From Ignavibacteriota bacterium (GTDB lineage Bacteria > Bacteroidota > Ignavibacteria > Tepidaquicellales > Tepidaquicellaceae): a stretch of DNA of 64,000 nt. Numbering within the stretch: position 1 is the first letter of the stretch; every line of letters starts with the position of its first letter. The position numbers and the translations under genes are program-made. The notes beneath the pieces are model-generated. The model was not told where the DNA came from, made no database searches, and saw only the letters and a list, made by a program, of their open reading frames with translations. Where the stretch lies: contig JAPLFJ010000004.1 in NCBI GenBank assembly GCA_026390735.1, forward strand, positions 1 to 64,000, read 5' to 3'. Below, piece after piece: positions 9,188 to 17,830 of the stretch.

Positions 9188-9928
9188 TTAATTAAATTTT
9201 GCAATAATTTGATTTGAATAACGTAAATCCACATACTGGCACTCTGCATTTTTCTTCAGTATCTCTTCTTCCATAAACTTCTTGTATAATCCTAATTTTT
9301 GTTTGTAAACTGTTACTGCATCTTTTTCTACACGCGGGAAGTAAAACGAAATTGATTTCTCGTTCGATTTTACTATCACTTTGTTCGAATCCTTCATATT
9401 AATCTCGGATATCATATTCTGCAGATATCTCCCCTTTGAATATGCAGCCTTTATAAGATTAATCGCCATATTAATGTCAATCTTGTACTGTGCTATATTC
9501 TCTGCTCTTAATCCGCTTATGACAGGAAGGTCGAATGCCTTCTCGTAATTCTTGAAAGAGAATACTTCCTGCTCTTCGTCTATAAGATTAAGTTCATTGT
9601 TCTTCAGTATAACTGCCAGAGGCTTCTTTTCGGTTATTTCGATTATTAATTCCGAAGGGGGCTCTTTGCTCACTACTACCTTTTTGATTTCAGGATGCTT
9701 TGCTATCCTGTCGCGTATAAAGGTAAGGTTAAGTTCTTCGAGATTGATAACTGAGTCCGCTTTGATACCTGCTGCGTTGAGAACTTCTTCTTCGCTTATT
9801 GTTATATTTCCTTTTACTGTAATCTTGTTTATGTACGTTTTGTTTCTCCAGTTATTCGCAAATACAATGAATAAGAATATTACTATTCCTGACAGACTTA
9901 AGAATATTATTAATTTTCTCTTACTCAT
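9188..9928 (-). CDS. ftsQ: cell division protein FtsQ/DivIB
   Basis: Bitopic divisome protein. A basic N-terminus (SKRK) and one membrane segment at about residues 5-24 precede a periplasmic POTRA domain (about 33-100: YINKITVKGN..ISEEEVLNAAGI..D). The FtsQ beta domain then runs to the end. FtsQ bridges FtsL/FtsB and the septal synthases. Sequence conservation is weak, as usual for the family, but the domain order, length (246) and position between murC and ftsA make the call firm. Its start overlaps the end of murC by 4 bp. Confidence 0.92.
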   Translation of the reverse strand: MSKRKLIIFLSLSGIVIFLFIVFANNWRNKTYINKITVKGNITISEEEVLNAAGIKADSVINLEELNLTFIRDRIAKHPEIKKVVVSKEPPSELIIEITEKKPLAVILKNNELNLIDEEQEVFSFKNYEKAFDLPVISGLRAENIAQYKIDINMAINLIKAAYSKGRYLQNMISEINMKDSNKVIVKSNEKSISFYFPRVEKDAVTVYKQKLGLYKKFMEEEILKKNAECQYVDLRYSNQIIAKFN

Positions 9929-11295
9929 TTTGTTTTGATTCCTTTTATAAATTTATCGCACATATTAGTTACATCCCCTGCTCCCTGAAATACTACCCTG
10001 TCTCCCTTTCTTAGTGATTTCCTTAAATCTGCATACAAATTATTTTCGTTCTCAACTAGACACTTATCTTTCTTTATCAGATTGTAAATAAGTTTTGAAC
10101 TTACGCCCTTCATGGCTTTTTCTCTTGCTGCATAAACAGGAAGCAAATATACTTTGTCAGCTACACTGAGTGATTTAGCAAATTCTTTGTAGAACTGTTT
10201 TGTCCGCGAATATGTATGCGGCTGAAACACTACTATTAATCTTTTCCTATCAATATCTTTCAATGATTTAAGGGAAGAGAGTACTTCTGAAGGATGATGA
10301 CCATAGTCGTCATATACTTCCAGGTTTATCTTATCATACTTTAGTTCAAGTCTTCTATTTACACCCTTAAAGTCTTTTAAACTCCTGAATATGTTTGCTG
10401 ACTTTGCTGCGAATATAGTTGCACAGATTGCTGCAGAAGCATTATAAACGTTGTGGTATCCAGGGATGCCGAGTTCCACTTTAAAGTCGTTAAGGCTGAA
10501 TGTAGTCTTCGCTGCAGACATCTTTACGTTCGAGATTACGTTAGTTCCTTTAATACCGAAATCAATTACTACTTCATCAACCGGGTCAACCAGTTCTCTT
10601 ACGTTCTTATCATCGTAATTTGCAACGATTGTGCCTTCCTCTTTAAGATTACACAGGAAACTCCTGAAAGCTGTCTTTAAGGATTTCTCGTTCTTGTATA
10701 TATCAATGTGGTCTAATTCTATGTTGTTAACTACTATTATGTTTGGTTTGAGTGTAAGGAAACTTCTGTCGTATTCATCAGCTTCAACTACAGCCCATTT
10801 TCCTTTACCGATTCTGTATGATGCACCGCCTAAAACGTCAAGATTGCCTCCGACGAATACTGTCGGGTCGATTCCGCTTTTAATAAGTATGTTTGCAATC
10901 ATAGATGTAGTACTTGTTTTGCCGTGTGTACCTGATACTGCAATGAGGTTAAGACCGTTTACCAACTCGCCCAGCAATACTGCTCTTTTGATTGTGTTAA
11001 TCTTTAATGCAAGTGCTTTTTTATATTCAGGATTGTCCTTTTTCACTGCGGATGTATAAACAACAAGATGTACGCCTTTGCTGATATTATCTGCAGAATG
11101 ACTGTAAGTTACCTTTGCACCTTTTTTCTCAAGGCGTTCTGTTATGAATGTTTTTGTTGAGTCGCTTCCCGTTACTTTATATCCTTTGATCAGTAAATAT
11201 TCTGCGAGCCCGCACATTCCTATGCCGCCGATACCTATAAAGTGTACGCTCTTTACTTTCTTATTCAGATACATTATTTCTTTTTTAACTGTCAT
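9925..11295 (-). CDS. murC: UDP-N-acetylmuramate--L-alanine ligase MurC
   Basis: ATP-dependent ligase that adds L-alanine to UDP-MurNAc, the first peptide-stem step of peptidoglycan synthesis. The N-terminal Rossmann motif HFIGIGGIGMCGLAE lies at about residues 18-32, the ATP loop AVSGTHGKTSTTS at 119-131, and the central domain carries VVEADEYDRSFL. The C-terminal domain includes YDDYGHHPSEV and VFQPHTYSRT, which are typical of MurC. Start ATG overlaps the stop of the upstream membrane protein (ATGA). No murB or ddl follows; ftsQ comes next. Confidence 0.97.
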   Translation of the reverse strand: MTVKKEIMYLNKKVKSVHFIGIGGIGMCGLAEYLLIKGYKVTGSDSTKTFITERLEKKGAKVTYSHSADNISKGVHLVVYTSAVKKDNPEYKKALALKINTIKRAVLLGELVNGLNLIAVSGTHGKTSTTSMIANILIKSGIDPTVFVGGNLDVLGGASYRIGKGKWAVVEADEYDRSFLTLKPNIIVVNNIELDHIDIYKNEKSLKTAFRSFLCNLKEEGTIVANYDDKNVRELVDPVDEVVIDFGIKGTNVISNVKMSAAKTTFSLNDFKVELGIPGYHNVYNASAAICATIFAAKSANIFRSLKDFKGVNRRLELKYDKINLEVYDDYGHHPSEVLSSLKSLKDIDRKRLIVVFQPHTYSRTKQFYKEFAKSLSVADKVYLLPVYAAREKAMKGVSSKLIYNLIKKDKCLVENENNLYADLRKSLRKGDRVVFQGAGDVTNMCDKFIKGIKTK

Positions 11296-11750
11296 TGTTT
11301 GGATATCTTTTGAAATTCTGTTAATAGTTTTCTTTCATCGTAAAACTCACTAAGTCTTATTCTTAATATTTTCTTCCTGTCTTTAAGTTTTATTCCCACT
11401 CTGCGGACATTGCTTCTTCCGTCCTTGTATCTTTTTCTTTCTCTGGAATACCTTATACTGATTACTTCAGAGAAAATAATATCTCTTTTGCCGAACCTGT
11501 TTTTAATTATAAATCTGTCCGGAAGGAATTCTATTTCTTTACCTCTTATTGCATTAACGACTAAGACTAAAAGTGTGTAAAAAATGAATAAACCCGTTAT
11601 ATAAATTATAGGGTCATGGAAAACGATTGTGAATTCGTTCTTGCCAAAAGTCCCTCTCATTATTACGTACAGGGCAAAAAACATGAAATAGATTACTATC
11701 AGTTTATAATAGAAATCCAGACGCGCTTTGTATATTCTGTTTTGCTCCAT
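11292..11750 (-). CDS. PH-like two-helix membrane protein of unknown function in the dcw cluster
   Basis: I do not recognise this 152-residue protein. It has two hydrophobic helices (about residues 15-35 and 48-68) joined by a short loop. The C-terminal part (about 75-152) is highly basic and beta-rich, beginning KEIEFLPDRFIIKNRFG. The layout of two helices plus a small beta domain resembles bacterial PH-domain (bPH2/YdbT-like) membrane proteins, but that is a fold-level impression only. Its reading frame overlaps murC by 4 bp and abuts the murG stop by 1 bp, so it is translationally packed into the cluster and is probably connected with envelope assembly or division. Confidence 0.8.
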   Translation of the reverse strand: MEQNRIYKARLDFYYKLIVIYFMFFALYVIMRGTFGKNEFTIVFHDPIIYITGLFIFYTLLVLVVNAIRGKEIEFLPDRFIIKNRFGKRDIIFSEVISIRYSRERKRYKDGRSNVRRVGIKLKDRKKILRIRLSEFYDERKLLTEFQKISKQ

Positions 11751-12835
11751 TAGTTAATAATATTTTTAATTTCATTAAAAATTTTAAGAGGCGCATCTTT
11801 ATCGTATATTTTTGATATATTCAGGCTCAGGTTATTCAGTATGGTATCGGAGTTTATTACTTCATTCACTTTATTCATAAAACAATTGCTTAAGATGTCT
11901 TCCTTAATCATTATTGCAGCATCCCTTTTAAGTAGTGAAAATGCATTCTTTTCCTGATGGTTCTCTGCAGCAGTCGGTAATGGTACCAGTATTGCAGGTT
12001 TTCTGAACAAACTGAGTTCCATTATACTGCTTATTCCTGCACGGCAAACAACTACATCAGATGCTGAGTATGCATAATCCATTTCCTTTATGAATTCTAG
12101 AACCTTTACATTCTTATGTACACCGCTGAACATTTCCGTATATTCCCTGTAACTGGATTTACCTGTCTGCCAGATTAAATTTATGTTGTTTTCTGTGATT
12201 TGTTTAATCGATACTTTTACGCATTCGTTTATTGCTTTTGCGCCCTGGCTTCCGCCAAAGACAAAAAGTGTCTTTAATTTGTGGTCAAGTCCGAAGAATC
12301 TGCAGGCCTCTTCTTTACTGTAAAGTTTTAACTTATTCCTTACGGGATAAGATATTTCAACTACATTATCTACCCTTTTTAAGAATTTCTCTGTTTCCTT
12401 GAAGTTCACTACAACTCTGCTGACTTTACCCGAAAGATGTTTTGTAACTTTACCAGGGAATGAATTGCCTTCCTGTATAAGTGTCGGAATGCCCTTCTTT
12501 ACTGCAGAAGAAACCACAGGACCGGATACGTATCCGCCCGTTCCAACTACTACGTCAGGTTTAAACTCGCTCATTATTTTCTTACATTTTCCCAGTGAAT
12601 TCAGGTAATTTTTTATAAATGTTATATTATTAAATATATTCTTTCTGTTAAATCCTGTTACTTCTATAAGCTTAATCTCATAATTATTCTCTGGTACTAC
12701 TTTTTCTTCCATTCTGCCCTGCGCACCTATAAAAAGTATCTTGCTCGTACTTTCGTTCTTCATAATCTCATCTGCTATTGCGATTGCTGGGAAAATATGT
12801 CCGCCTGTTCCTCCGCCTGTCATAATCACCCTCAT
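11750..12835 (-). CDS. murG: lipid II synthase glycosyltransferase MurG
   Basis: Transfers GlcNAc from UDP-GlcNAc to lipid I, giving lipid II, on the inner face of the membrane (GT28 family). The first glycine-rich loop GGGTGGHIFPAIAIADE lies at residues 7-23. The second, FGGSQGAKAINE, is near residue 193, and the UDP-GlcNAc site ELSLFRKPAILVPLP..AENHQ lies near 273-293. Length 361 is typical. The start overlaps the ftsW stop by 4 bp. Confidence 0.97.
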   Translation of the reverse strand: MRVIMTGGGTGGHIFPAIAIADEIMKNESTSKILFIGAQGRMEEKVVPENNYEIKLIEVTGFNRKNIFNNITFIKNYLNSLGKCKKIMSEFKPDVVVGTGGYVSGPVVSSAVKKGIPTLIQEGNSFPGKVTKHLSGKVSRVVVNFKETEKFLKRVDNVVEISYPVRNKLKLYSKEEACRFFGLDHKLKTLFVFGGSQGAKAINECVKVSIKQITENNINLIWQTGKSSYREYTEMFSGVHKNVKVLEFIKEMDYAYSASDVVVCRAGISSIMELSLFRKPAILVPLPTAAENHQEKNAFSLLKRDAAIMIKEDILSNCFMNKVNEVINSDTILNNLSLNISKIYDKDAPLKIFNEIKNIIN

Positions 12836-13962
12836 ACATTAACCCCCATAATCACTGATTGCGGTACATCACTCTGTTTTTTGTTAGAAGATATATTAAT
12901 AAGTATTCCTGCCGCTGCTGAATTAAAGAGCATAGCTGTTCCGCCAAAACTTACAAACGGAATTGGTACTCCCGTTGTGGGGAAAATACCGCTTGCGACA
13001 GACATATTTACTATTGCGTATGAGACTATGATTGTCGTTATACCGAATGCAAGATACTTTCCGAATGGGTCATCTACATTCTTTACAACCTTATAACCTC
13101 TTACAAGAATAACTGCAAACATTGCGACCACAAAAGCAGTACCGATGAATCCGTATTCTTCTCCAAGGATTGAGAAGATAAAATCTCCGTATGATTCCGG
13201 CAGGAAGAATTCTTTCTGTACAGAGTTTCCGCTGCCTACTCCGACTATTCCACCGTTGCCTAATCCTATGATTGCCTGTGTTAACTGATGCTGTGCAGTA
13301 CCCGTTGAACTGTACTCTGCGAAGTTTTCTAGGCGGGCACGGATGTATGATTTTGACAATATAAACAATACTGCAACAGGCGTTAAAGAGACTATTGTGA
13401 AGATTATATGTTTTATTTTAACGTCAGATGTAAGTAACAATAGAATAGTTGTTCCAAAGATTATTGATGCTGTCGAGAAATTTGGCTGCAATGCAACTAA
13501 TCCGCAAACAGCAAGAATGTAAAGTAATATCGGCAGATAACCTTTGTATAGATTATCTACGTAACCTTCTTTTCTGACCAGAAGTGCTGAGACGTAGATT
13601 ATCAGCGCATACTTTGCCAGGTCTGAAGGCTGGAAACTCATAGGTCCGAACATTATCCATCTGTTAACATTCTTCACGGCTGACGATGTGAAGAGCACTA
13701 TAATGAGCAATGCAATCGTTCCAAAAATAATAAACTTGCTAAACTTTTCAACGTACCTGTAATCAATCTTTATAAAAACGAAAAGAACAACGAGCGAAAG
13801 CACAACTTTGAAAATATGGGACTTGAGAAGATAACTTGCATCATTCCATCTGCTTAATGAATAGTCTGAACTCGCGCTATAGACTACGGCTATGCTGAAG
13901 AAAATCAGCAGCAATACCGGTATAAGAATAAATATGTCTATTTTATGAGTTCCCTGTTTCAT
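12832..13962 (-). CDS. ftsW: septal peptidoglycan polymerase FtsW (SEDS family)
   Basis: Polytopic SEDS glycosyltransferase that polymerises lipid II at the septum together with the class B PBP. About ten hydrophobic segments are visible. Family motifs include VNRWIMFGPMSFQPSDLAKYA (about residues 98-118), the region ending QAIIGLGNGGIVGVGSG, FFLPESYGDFIFSILGEE with its conserved acidic residues, and TGVPIPFVSFGGTAMLF near the C-terminus. Length 376 is normal. It lies between murD and murG, sharing an end base with murD and four with murG. Confidence 0.97.
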   Translation of the reverse strand: MKQGTHKIDIFILIPVLLLIFFSIAVVYSASSDYSLSRWNDASYLLKSHIFKVVLSLVVLFVFIKIDYRYVEKFSKFIIFGTIALLIIVLFTSSAVKNVNRWIMFGPMSFQPSDLAKYALIIYVSALLVRKEGYVDNLYKGYLPILLYILAVCGLVALQPNFSTASIIFGTTILLLLTSDVKIKHIIFTIVSLTPVAVLFILSKSYIRARLENFAEYSSTGTAQHQLTQAIIGLGNGGIVGVGSGNSVQKEFFLPESYGDFIFSILGEEYGFIGTAFVVAMFAVILVRGYKVVKNVDDPFGKYLAFGITTIIVSYAIVNMSVASGIFPTTGVPIPFVSFGGTAMLFNSAAAGILINISSNKKQSDVPQSVIMGVNV

Positions 13963-15329
13963 TATAGCTCATTTACTATTTGTTTAAAAACTTCACCTCT
14001 GTGTTCAAAGTTCTGAAACATATCAAAACTTTTGTACCCTGGAGAGAAAAGCACAAAGTCTCCCGGTTTAGCTATATTCTTTGCGTGCTTAACAGCATCA
14101 GAGAATTCATCGAACATTTTTACCATTACAGTATCCTTGTAGTGTTCTGATATTGCTTCCCTGCTCTGTCCTATCGCACAAATAAACTTTACTCTTTCTT
14201 TTATAAGCGGGTCAACTATTTCAAAATTATTAACACCTTTTTTACCGCCCATTATGAGAATTATGTTACACTTAAAACTTTCAAGTGCTACGTATAAAGA
14301 ATCGTAGTTTGTTGCCTTTGAATCGTTATAATACTTAACGCCTTCAAGTTCTCTTACTGTTTCAATCCTGTGCTCAACACCTTTAAAGTTCATAAGGGTC
14401 TTTTTGATGGAATCATTACTGACACCGAATTTCTTAACTGCCATTATTGCAGCCATTGAGTTCATTACATTATGTGTTCCCCTTAAAAAGATTTCTTCCT
14501 TATTGATAATAACTTCTTCTGTATCGTGTTTATAACATACTGAATCATTATCAGTATATGTTTCATACTTAAAATCATCTGAAGGACTGTTTACACTAAA
14601 TGTTCCTACTGTAGCGTTAAATATACTTACCCTGTTTTTTAAGGTTATATCGTCGTAATTAATAATAATTAAGTCATCGTCTTTCTGATTTTTATTCACT
14701 TTATACTTTGCTTCGGCATACAGTCCTAACGAACCGTGCCAGTCAATATGGTCTGAAGTAATGTTAAGTATTGCAGATACCATTGGTCTGAATGTATCTG
14801 TAAACTCAAGCTGAAAACTGCTGACTTCGAGTACTACTATGGAATCACTCTTTAAATCCGGAATGATTTCAGAGAATGCAAGACCAACGTTTCCGCAAAC
14901 ATGAACATCAAAACCTGAATCTCGTAACATCGTCCCTGTTAATTCTGTTGTAGTAGTTTTGCCGTTAGTGCCTGTGATTGCTATTATTGGTACATTGCAG
15001 AACCATGAAGCTGCTTCCACTTCACTTACTATTTTTATTCCTTTGGCTTTAGCTTTTACGAGAACGTCTGACCCGGGAGCAATACCTGGACTTGTAATGA
15101 TGTATTCTGCATTAAATATTCTATCCGAGTTTCCTCCAAGTTCATATTCAATTCCGAAATCCATTAAAACCTGTTCATTAAGGTATAATAAGACTTCCTT
15201 CTTTGAAGAATCGCTTAACAATACTAATGCACCTGACTTCTTAAGCAGTTTTGATATCCCGATACCGCTTCTTCCGGCACCTAAAACGGTAAACTTAATA
15301 TTTTTAATTTTATCAGTTTCCATCATCAT
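13962..15329 (-). CDS. murD: UDP-N-acetylmuramoylalanine--D-glutamate ligase MurD
   Basis: Adds D-glutamate to UDP-MurNAc-L-Ala. The Rossmann motif VLGAGRSGIGISKLL lies at about 15-29, the ATP loop AITGTNGKTTTTE at about 115-127, and NITSDHIDWHGS and YYNDSKATNYDS mark the central and C-terminal parts. Three consecutive ATG codons are available at the start (MMMETDK), so the true N-terminus could be one or two residues shorter. The start overlaps the end of mraY by 4 bp. Confidence 0.97.
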   Translation of the reverse strand: MMMETDKIKNIKFTVLGAGRSGIGISKLLKKSGALVLLSDSSKKEVLLYLNEQVLMDFGIEYELGGNSDRIFNAEYIITSPGIAPGSDVLVKAKAKGIKIVSEVEAASWFCNVPIIAITGTNGKTTTTELTGTMLRDSGFDVHVCGNVGLAFSEIIPDLKSDSIVVLEVSSFQLEFTDTFRPMVSAILNITSDHIDWHGSLGLYAEAKYKVNKNQKDDDLIIINYDDITLKNRVSIFNATVGTFSVNSPSDDFKYETYTDNDSVCYKHDTEEVIINKEEIFLRGTHNVMNSMAAIMAVKKFGVSNDSIKKTLMNFKGVEHRIETVRELEGVKYYNDSKATNYDSLYVALESFKCNIILIMGGKKGVNNFEIVDPLIKERVKFICAIGQSREAISEHYKDTVMVKMFDEFSDAVKHAKNIAKPGDFVLFSPGYKSFDMFQNFEHRGEVFKQIVNEL

Positions 15330-16435
15330 CTGATTTTAAACGTTGCTAATGTCATGATTGCAAGCAAAACTGCAATTATATAAAACCTCAAAACTATCTT
15401 TGGTTCTGGTATTCCTTTCATTTCAAAATGGTGATGGAATGGCGCCATCAAGAATACTCGCCTGCCTTCTCCATATTTCTTCTTTGTATACTTGAAATAG
15501 TATCTCTGAATAAGAACTGATACTGCTTCAGCAAAAAATATTCCGCCAAGCAACGGTAACAGGAATTCCTTTTTTACCAGGATACAAAGTGTTCCAACCG
15601 CACCTCCGAGTGCAAGTGAACCTGTATCACCCATAAAGATTTGTGCGGGATAGGAATTGTACCACAGGAATCCGAGAGCCGCTCCCGCAACAGCAGTACA
15701 GTATATCACGAGCTCTCCGTTGCCTTTTAAGTATATTATGTTCAAATATTTTGAGAGAGTTATGTTACCAGAGATATATGCAATTACCCCTAAAGTTATG
15801 ATTACGATTCCAACAGTACCTGTTGCAAGTCCGTCAAGACCGTCAGTCAGATTAACTGCGTTAGATGTTGCAGTTATAATGAAAATAATTATAGGAATAT
15901 AGAATATCGAGAAATCAAACTGATAGTTTTTAAGGAACGGAATAGTTGTAATAGTGTTAATTCCGTGAAATTCAGGTGCTAAGTATATTACTAATCCGAC
16001 AATAATCCCTACTGTTACCTGTCCAATTAATTTATACTTTGCAAGCAAACCTTTTTTGTACTTCTTAACTACTTTCAAATAATCATCAAGAAGTCCGACA
16101 AGACCCAATGATATCGTTGAGAACAAAACTAACTGTATGTAAATATTGCTTAAATTAGCCCAAAGGAGTACAGGTATCAATCCTGACATAAGAATTATCA
16201 ATCCGCCCATTGTTGGCGTTCCTGCTTTAGACCAGTGGAATTTTGGTCCATCTTCCTTCTTAGCCTCGCCAATTTGTTTCTTCTTTAAGTAACTTAAAAC
16301 TTTTGGGCCGACATAAAAAGTAAGCAGTAATGCCGTTATGGCTGCAAGTGCCGAACGGAAAGTTAAATACTTAAAGACATTAAATCCCGGAGGATTAAAC
16401 TTTGCCTGTATATATTCAGCTAAGAAATAAAGCAT
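15326..16435 (-). CDS. mraY: phospho-MurNAc-pentapeptide transferase MraY
   Basis: Integral membrane enzyme that joins UDP-MurNAc-pentapeptide to undecaprenyl phosphate, making lipid I. About ten transmembrane segments are apparent. Motifs include GTPTMGGLIIL, the metal/substrate aspartates in LLDDYLKVVKK, NAVNLTDGLDGLATG, FMGDTGSLALGG and FHHHFEMKG. Length 369 is typical. It lies 6 bp downstream of murF. Confidence 0.98.
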   Translation of the reverse strand: MLYFLAEYIQAKFNPPGFNVFKYLTFRSALAAITALLLTFYVGPKVLSYLKKKQIGEAKKEDGPKFHWSKAGTPTMGGLIILMSGLIPVLLWANLSNIYIQLVLFSTISLGLVGLLDDYLKVVKKYKKGLLAKYKLIGQVTVGIIVGLVIYLAPEFHGINTITTIPFLKNYQFDFSIFYIPIIIFIITATSNAVNLTDGLDGLATGTVGIVIITLGVIAYISGNITLSKYLNIIYLKGNGELVIYCTAVAGAALGFLWYNSYPAQIFMGDTGSLALGGAVGTLCILVKKEFLLPLLGGIFFAEAVSVLIQRYYFKYTKKKYGEGRRVFLMAPFHHHFEMKGIPEPKIVLRFYIIAVLLAIMTLATFKIR

Positions 16436-16441
16436 CTGCCG

Positions 16442-17830
16442 TTAGTTTAATTTGTTAGTAAAAACATTTTGAATAACTTCTTCCATCTTCATACCTCTTG
16501 AACCTTTAACATATAATATGTCACCGTCTTTTATGTTTACTTTCAGGAACAATGACAGGTCATCCTTCTCTTCAAAGTAGAAACTGTTCTTCAAACCTCT
16601 TGCACCTTTGAAAGTGTGGTACGACATATCTCCGTAAAAATAATTGAAATCAAAACTCATTTTCTTCAGTAACTTCCCTATACCTGTATGCTCTTGCTTC
16701 GAAGCCTTGCCCATCTCGAGCATATCAGAGAGAATAATGTGTTTTCTCCCTTTTGTTTTAAAATCTTTCATCGTATCTAGACCTAACTTCACGGAATCGG
16801 GATTGCTGTTGTATGCATCATTGATAACTTTGATTCCGCAGTATTCATTAAATTCCATCCTCTTGCTGCTGAGGCTACTTAAGTTTTTCAATGCCGCAGA
16901 GATAACAGACGGCTGAATACCGAAGTATATTCCTGCTGCAATTGCAGAGAGTCCGTTGAAGTAAGAATGCTTACCGAATGTGTTTATGTATGTCTTGTAA
17001 TTCTTATTATTGTGTTTGTAAGTAAGTTTCGGCCTGAATTCACCGTCGAAACCTTCCATCTTTCCTTTTATATCTGAGTTATATTTGTAAGAATAAGTGA
17101 AGTAATTGTTTTTGTGCTTACCGTAATAATTTTTCACAAAACTATCATCAAGGTTGTAGAAACAACACGAGCCGTTTTTATTAACCCAGTCATATACCTG
17201 GAATTCCTCTTTTGCTACACCCTTTAAGTTCTTAAAGAATTCAAAATGTTCTTTTCCGATGTTGGTAACCAATGCAAAATCAGGTTTTGCGATACTGCAA
17301 AGATATTCAAGCTCATTGAAGTGATTGCTGCCGAGTTCGGCTACACAGAAATTATGGTGATCTTCAATCCTTAATAAAGTCAAAGGTAATCCGATATGAT
17401 TGTTAAAATTACCCTCGGTCTTAATCAAGTTGAATTTCTTAGAAAGTACTTCCGCAATAATATCTTTTGTAGAAGTTTTTCCGTTGCTCCCCGCTACTGC
17501 AAATACCGGGATGTTCATTTTATCCCTGTGAATGAGTGCAAGTTGTCCGAGCGCTTTAACTGTATCGACAACTACTGCAAAGATCTGTTTCGGATATTTA
17601 TTCCTATTTTTAGTGAACCACTTTTTGTTTACGAATATCAGACGCACCTTTGCTTTTATTGCATTATCTATATAGTTGTGTCCGTCAGTTGTCTCACCCT
17701 TGATGGCAATAAATATTGAATTACGGTTAACATTTCTCGAATCAATCGAAACGTTATCGAATGAATCAGGTACTCTGCTGTTCTGTACCAGTTCACATTT
17801 TAACTTCAATATTTCCTGTTTCGTAATCAC
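16442..17830 (-). CDS. murF: UDP-MurNAc-tripeptide D-Ala-D-Ala ligase MurF
   Basis: Adds D-Ala-D-Ala to the UDP-MurNAc-tripeptide, finishing the cytoplasmic precursor. The N-terminal Mur domain contains SIDSRNVNRNSIFIAIKGE, the ATP loop is AVAGSNGKTSTKD (about residues 112-124), AELGSNHFNELEYL follows, and NDAYNSNPDSV and LSDMLEMGKAS mark the C-terminal domain. The start is GTG, overlapping the murE TAG stop by one base. Length 462 is normal. Confidence 0.96.
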   Translation of the reverse strand: MITKQEILKLKCELVQNSRVPDSFDNVSIDSRNVNRNSIFIAIKGETTDGHNYIDNAIKAKVRLIFVNKKWFTKNRNKYPKQIFAVVVDTVKALGQLALIHRDKMNIPVFAVAGSNGKTSTKDIIAEVLSKKFNLIKTEGNFNNHIGLPLTLLRIEDHHNFCVAELGSNHFNELEYLCSIAKPDFALVTNIGKEHFEFFKNLKGVAKEEFQVYDWVNKNGSCCFYNLDDSFVKNYYGKHKNNYFTYSYKYNSDIKGKMEGFDGEFRPKLTYKHNNKNYKTYINTFGKHSYFNGLSAIAAGIYFGIQPSVISAALKNLSSLSSKRMEFNEYCGIKVINDAYNSNPDSVKLGLDTMKDFKTKGRKHIILSDMLEMGKASKQEHTGIGKLLKKMSFDFNYFYGDMSYHTFKGARGLKNSFYFEEKDDLSLFLKVNIKDGDILYVKGSRGMKMEEVIQNVFTNKLN

